Shown one piece after another: positions 61,119 to 64,000 of a stretch of 64,000 bases of DNA. The stretch's first letter is position 1; every line of letters begins with the position of its first letter. Origin of the DNA: Vreelandella piezotolerans (GTDB lineage: Bacteria; Pseudomonadota; Gammaproteobacteria; Pseudomonadales; Halomonadaceae); contig NZ_CP048602.1 in assembly GCF_012427705.1 (NCBI RefSeq), forward strand, positions 3,881,802-3,945,801. Direction: 5' to 3'. The notes under the pieces are model-generated. The model had not been told where the DNA came from and did not search any database. It worked only from the letters and a program-made list of their open reading frames with translations. The position numbers and the translations under genes are program-made.

Positions 61119-62801
61119 TTACTTGGTTCGCATCCCTTTGCCAACGCTTGGATCCTTCTCGATGCTGCGCGTAATGAAATACTGCTGCGCCACCGAGATG
61201 ATGTTGTTGACCACCCAGTAGATGACCAGGCCGGCCGGGAACCACAGGAAGAAGAAGGTGAAGATGATCGGTAGCATCTTCATGATCTTCGCCTGCATGG
61301 GGTCTGGCGGTGTCGGGTTCAGCATCTGCTGAACGAACATCGAGATACCCATCAGAATCGGCAGGATGAAATAGGGATCTTTCACCGAGAGATCCTGGAT
61401 CCAGAACATGAACGGCGCGTGGCGCAGCTCGACGGATTCCAGCAACATCCAGTACAGGGCGATGAATACCGGCATCTGTACCAGAATCGGCAAACAGCCG
61501 CCCAGCGGATTGATCTTCTCTTTCTGATAGAACTTCATCATCTCTTGAGACATTTTCTGGCGGTCGTCGCCATACATCTCTTTGAGACGCTGCATCTCTG
61601 GACCCAGTTTGCGCATACGCGCCATGGACTTGTAGGCCTTGGCAGAGAGCGGGAAGAGCACCAGCTTCACCAATACGGTGAGCAGTACGATGGACCAGCC
61701 CCAGTTGCCCACGATGTCGTGGATCTTATCCAGCAGCCAGAACAGCGGGTTGGCAATGAACCACAACCAACCGTAATCCACGGTGAGCTTGAGGTTCGGT
61801 GCGACTTGCTCGAGGTAGTCTTGCACCTTCGGGCCCATGTAAAGCGTTGCGCTCAGCGTGGCTTCACCCTCGGCAGCCACGCTGCTGGTGGGGCCAGCGA
61901 AGGCCACTACGTTACGATCTCGAGAATCGGTCGTGACGTAGTAGAGATTCTGCTGGTTTTGAGGCGGTGCCCAGGCGGACACAAAGTAGTGCTGGATGAT
62001 CGCTATCCACCCGCCTTGGGCCTCGCGATTCTCGAAGTTACGTTTTTGGATCGTATCGAAATCGATCTTCTCGTAGCGCGCTTCAGGCGTGGAATAAGCA
62101 GCCCCTAGGTAAGAATTCATCCCCATGGCCACCCCGCTAGAGGGGTCAGGGCTATTGTCACGGGCTAGCTGTCCAATGAATCGAGCGGAAACCGGTGCTT
62201 CGGTATTGTTGGCCAGGTAGTAACTCACATTGACCGCATAGCTACCGCGATCGAATGTCAGACGCTTGATGACGTCGACACCATTCACGTCAGCTGTCAA
62301 ATCGACGCTGATCTGCTCTTCGTCATCGCCCAAGCGGTACTCGTTACGCTCGGGAGTAAAAGCAATGCGGCTTGCCTGACCATCCAGTTGAAGGCCGGAG
62401 CGAGCAACATAGCTGCGCGTGGAGTTATCTGACAGCAGCACGTAATTACGGTCGGAATCCAGCGTCAGTTTGTGCTGCGGCAAGGCTGCGTAGACGATAT
62501 CGCCACCGAAGGGGTCGATGCGTACGTCCAGAACGTCCGTGGTGACCGCAATGAAATCACGGCTGGCGGTGTCGCTTTGCTCATCGCCAACGCCTTCGCT
62601 AATAGCGTTGTTAGGCGCCGAAGTACTGGGCACGGAGAGATCGTCGCTACCGCTTTCGTTCGCAGGAGCCCCATTGCTGCTTTGGGTGATCTCTGGCGTC
62701 GAATCGTAGGTGGTCTGCCCGTAATCCTGATTCCACTGTACAACCAGAAGGTAGGCTAGTACGGCCAGTGGAATCAGTAATAAAAGTCGTTTTACGTCCA
62801 T
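61119..62801 (-). CDS. yidC: Membrane protein insertase YidC
   Basis: The 560-residue inner-membrane insertase has an N-terminal anchor ([18 protein letters not shown]), a large periplasmic beta domain (residues about 60-340) and a conserved five-helix core. The core contains [20 protein letters not shown], the cytoplasmic hairpin [19 protein letters not shown] and [20 protein letters not shown]. The periplasmic domain is rich in Asp and Glu, as in halophiles. It follows rnpA by 115 bases; the small yidD gene usually found between them is not seen. Confidence 0.97.
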   Translation of the reverse strand: MDVKRLLLLIPLAVLAYLLVVQWNQDYGQTTYDSTPEITQSSNGAPANESGSDDLSVPSTSAPNNAISEGVGDEQSDTASRDFIAVTTDVLDVRIDPFGGDIVYAALPQHKLTLDSDRNYVLLSDNSTRSYVARSGLQLDGQASRIAFTPERNEYRLGDDEEQISVDLTADVNGVDVIKRLTFDRGSYAVNVSYYLANNTEAPVSARFIGQLARDNSPDPSSGVAMGMNSYLGAAYSTPEARYEKIDFDTIQKRNFENREAQGGWIAIIQHYFVSAWAPPQNQQNLYYVTTDSRDRNVVAFAGPTSSVAAEGEATLSATLYMGPKVQDYLEQVAPNLKLTVDYGWLWFIANPLFWLLDKIHDIVGNWGWSIVLLTVLVKLVLFPLSAKAYKSMARMRKLGPEMQRLKEMYGDDRQKMSQEMMKFYQKEKINPLGGCLPILVQMPVFIALYWMLLESVELRHAPFMFWIQDLSVKDPYFILPILMGISMFVQQMLNPTPPDPMQAKIMKMLPIIFTFFFLWFPAGLVIYWVVNNIISVAQQYFITRSIEKDPSVGKGMRTK

Positions 62802-62873
62802 GAGGGTTCTGCCCGATGGGTGGTGAACATGCTAATGGCGCAGTGTCATTTACTCGACCCATGACACACGAAA

Positions 62874-62891
62874 GCCTGCCAAGCGGCAGGC
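62874..62891. other. Small hairpin in the rnpA-yidC spacer
   Basis: GCCTGCC-AAGC-GGCAGGC forms a 7-bp stem in the 115-base spacer. There is no U-tract. It may mark mRNA processing. Confidence 0.4.
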
Positions 62892-62916
62892 CGAGGTCGA
62901 GCGGCGAGGTGTGTCG

Positions 62917-63318
62917 TCAAGCGTCACGTGTTACGCCATGAGGCGGGAAAGGTGTTGATGCCGCCTGTGCGTCGCGCTGAAGCCGTTTCCACATGCCGTA
63001 TAGTTGACGGCTGAGCGTTTCGTTATCGACATCCTGCACGCCTCGCTTTGCCAATATCACGATATCCACAGAGGGTAAGTGATCTTGACGCAGACGAACG
63101 GATTCGCGAACGAGTCGCTTGAAGCGGTTACGATCGACAGCAAGCTTTACATTTTTTTTGCTAACGACCAGTCCGATGCGGGGGTATCCCCGGGTAGTCA
63201 TGCGCGCTAGCGCCATCATACCTTTGCCATGGACTTTGAGGTCAGCCTGCTCAAACACGTGACTGAAATCCCCGGCAGTTAGCAACCGCAAGCACCGGGG
63301 AAACCCTTGAGGCGACAC
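62917..63318 (-). CDS. rnpA: Ribonuclease P protein component
   Basis: This is the protein subunit of RNase P with 133 residues from GTG 63318; a TTG at 63324 is an alternative. It shows FPRCLRLLTAGDFSHVFEQA near the start, RIGLVVSKKNVKLAVDRNRF and the RNR motif RNRFKRLVRES. It starts 13 bases after the rpmH stop codon. Confidence 0.95.
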   Translation of the reverse strand: MSPQGFPRCLRLLTAGDFSHVFEQADLKVHGKGMMALARMTTRGYPRIGLVVSKKNVKLAVDRNRFKRLVRESVRLRQDHLPSVDIVILAKRGVQDVDNETLSRQLYGMWKRLQRDAQAASTPFPPHGVTRDA

Positions 63319-63331
63319 ACGCAATCCGAGA

Positions 63332-63466
63332 TCAGGCGCTCAGACGCTTGCGGCCTTTGGCACGGCGGCGTGCGATCACGGCACGGCCGTTTTTGGTTGC
63401 CATACGAGCACGGAAGCCATGCGCGCGCTTGCGCTTGAGAACGCTGGGTTGAAAAGTGCGTTTCAT
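63332..63466 (-). CDS. rpmH: 50S ribosomal protein L34
   Basis: A short, very basic protein of 44 residues: it starts [18 protein letters not shown], continues with [20 protein letters not shown] and ends LSA. Both sequence and length match L34 exactly. It heads rpmH-rnpA-yidC and reads away from the putative origin region on its right, where dnaA is expected. Confidence 0.98.
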   Translation of the reverse strand: MKRTFQPSVLKRKRAHGFRARMATKNGRAVIARRRAKGRKRLSA

Positions 63467-63475
63467 AACTCGTTA

Positions 63476-64000
63476 TTCCCACGTGGTTTAGGACGGAAAG
63501 TGAATTCCAAAAGACCCGGTCCAGTGAGGAACTAGCCGGGGAGTTTCAATTCAAGACCGGAAATTGTAGAGACTTCCCGCGCTGGGTGCAATTTTTCCTT
63601 GCATAAAAAGCTCGAAAAAGGCAATGGCGGCGCGGCTTGGCGCCCACCACTCGTTTTCTTGCATCGCACTACTATTACTAATGAAGTTATTTAAAACATA
63701 CTGTTATTAATAGTGGGGATACTATTTGTGGATAAGTCATTTTAGGATATTGTTATCAAAAGCTTGGAGTAATAAAAAATCTGTGAATAAGCATCGAATA
63801 ACGCGCGAATAAACTGTGAATTTGGTGTGGTCAGGCGGTGACAACTTGCTCGAAAGGAGGGTTGTACCCATGGCGTCACCGGGTTTTCCTAAGCCCTTAC
63901 GGAAAGTTGTCCACAGGCGAAAAAGAGCCGTTAGCTCGTGTGGATAACCGTGTCGTTGGGCGCTACAATGGTCGGCCGTTTTCAACCGATGGTGAGATGA
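63476..64000. other. DnaA-box-rich region between rpmH and the expected dnaA, candidate oriC
   Basis: Two exact DnaA boxes TGTGGATAA occur at 63727-63735 and 63939-63947. Near matches are TGTGAATAA (63782-63790) and TTGTCCACA (63907-63915). An AT-rich unwinding-type stretch covers about 63661-63790. TACAAT at 63964-63969 could be the -10 of a rightward promoter for dnaA, close to the last box, which would allow autoregulation. In Pseudomonas oriC lies between rpmH and dnaA. No gene is seen in these 525 bases. Confidence 0.7.

Noticed and set aside
63737..63985. Minus-strand open frame of 82 codons in the putative origin region
   Set aside because: It covers DnaA boxes and a probable dnaA promoter, has no family signature, and the composition looks non-coding.

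Overview
The window looks like part of the chromosome of a halophilic gammaproteobacterium, most likely a member of the Halomonadaceae (Halomonas or a relative). This rests on the Pseudomonas/Halomonas-type order rph-crc-pyrE, the block rpmH-rnpA-yidC-mnmE / mnmG-rsmG-parAB-atpIBEFHAGDC, a NhaD sodium/proton antiporter, acidic secreted proteins and a moderately high G+C core. The genus is an inference; no rRNA or tRNA gene is present. The right edge stops just short of where dnaA is expected, so the window lies next to the replication origin.

Positions 1-5197 are an AT-richer accessory segment. It holds a truncated regulator-like gene with two winged-helix domains that runs off the left edge, a divergent ribbon-helix-helix protein, a decayed IS3-family transposase and a tyrosine integrase whose 3' end now reads into the IS remnant. 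Core genes start at yicC: rph, crc, pyrE, trmL, rep and a two-haem cytochrome c.

Positions 13484-19840 hold seven tightly packed, mostly overlapping genes: a thermostable-hemolysin/GNAT-like protein, an AMP-forming acyl ligase, a haem-oxygenase-like diiron (HDO) protein, an SDR dehydrogenase, an exported TPR protein and a two-component system. They look like a small-molecule (probably fatty-acid-derived) biosynthetic and sensing operon. It is the best candidate here for an undescribed system.

Positions 19961-30318 carry a CBS protein, nhaD, glmS, glmU, apbE, uppP, a cation diffusion facilitator and mgtE. The complete ATP synthase operon, parB-parA-rsmG-mnmG and a DnaA-box-rich intergenic region follow (30437-42500). 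Next are an amino-acid ABC transporter, erpA, argC, a CLC chloride protein, hemJ, thiD and hemL. A full curli locus (csgDEFG then csgBA, all on the minus strand, 51737-55896) separates hemL from rdgB-hemW. The window closes with an OmpA-like lipoprotein, rlmJ, mnmE, yidC, rnpA, rpmH and a second DnaA-box-rich region that should lead into dnaA.

Starts were chosen by family length and visible ribosome binding sites. Functional calls come from recognised motifs and remembered family sequences; no database search was run.
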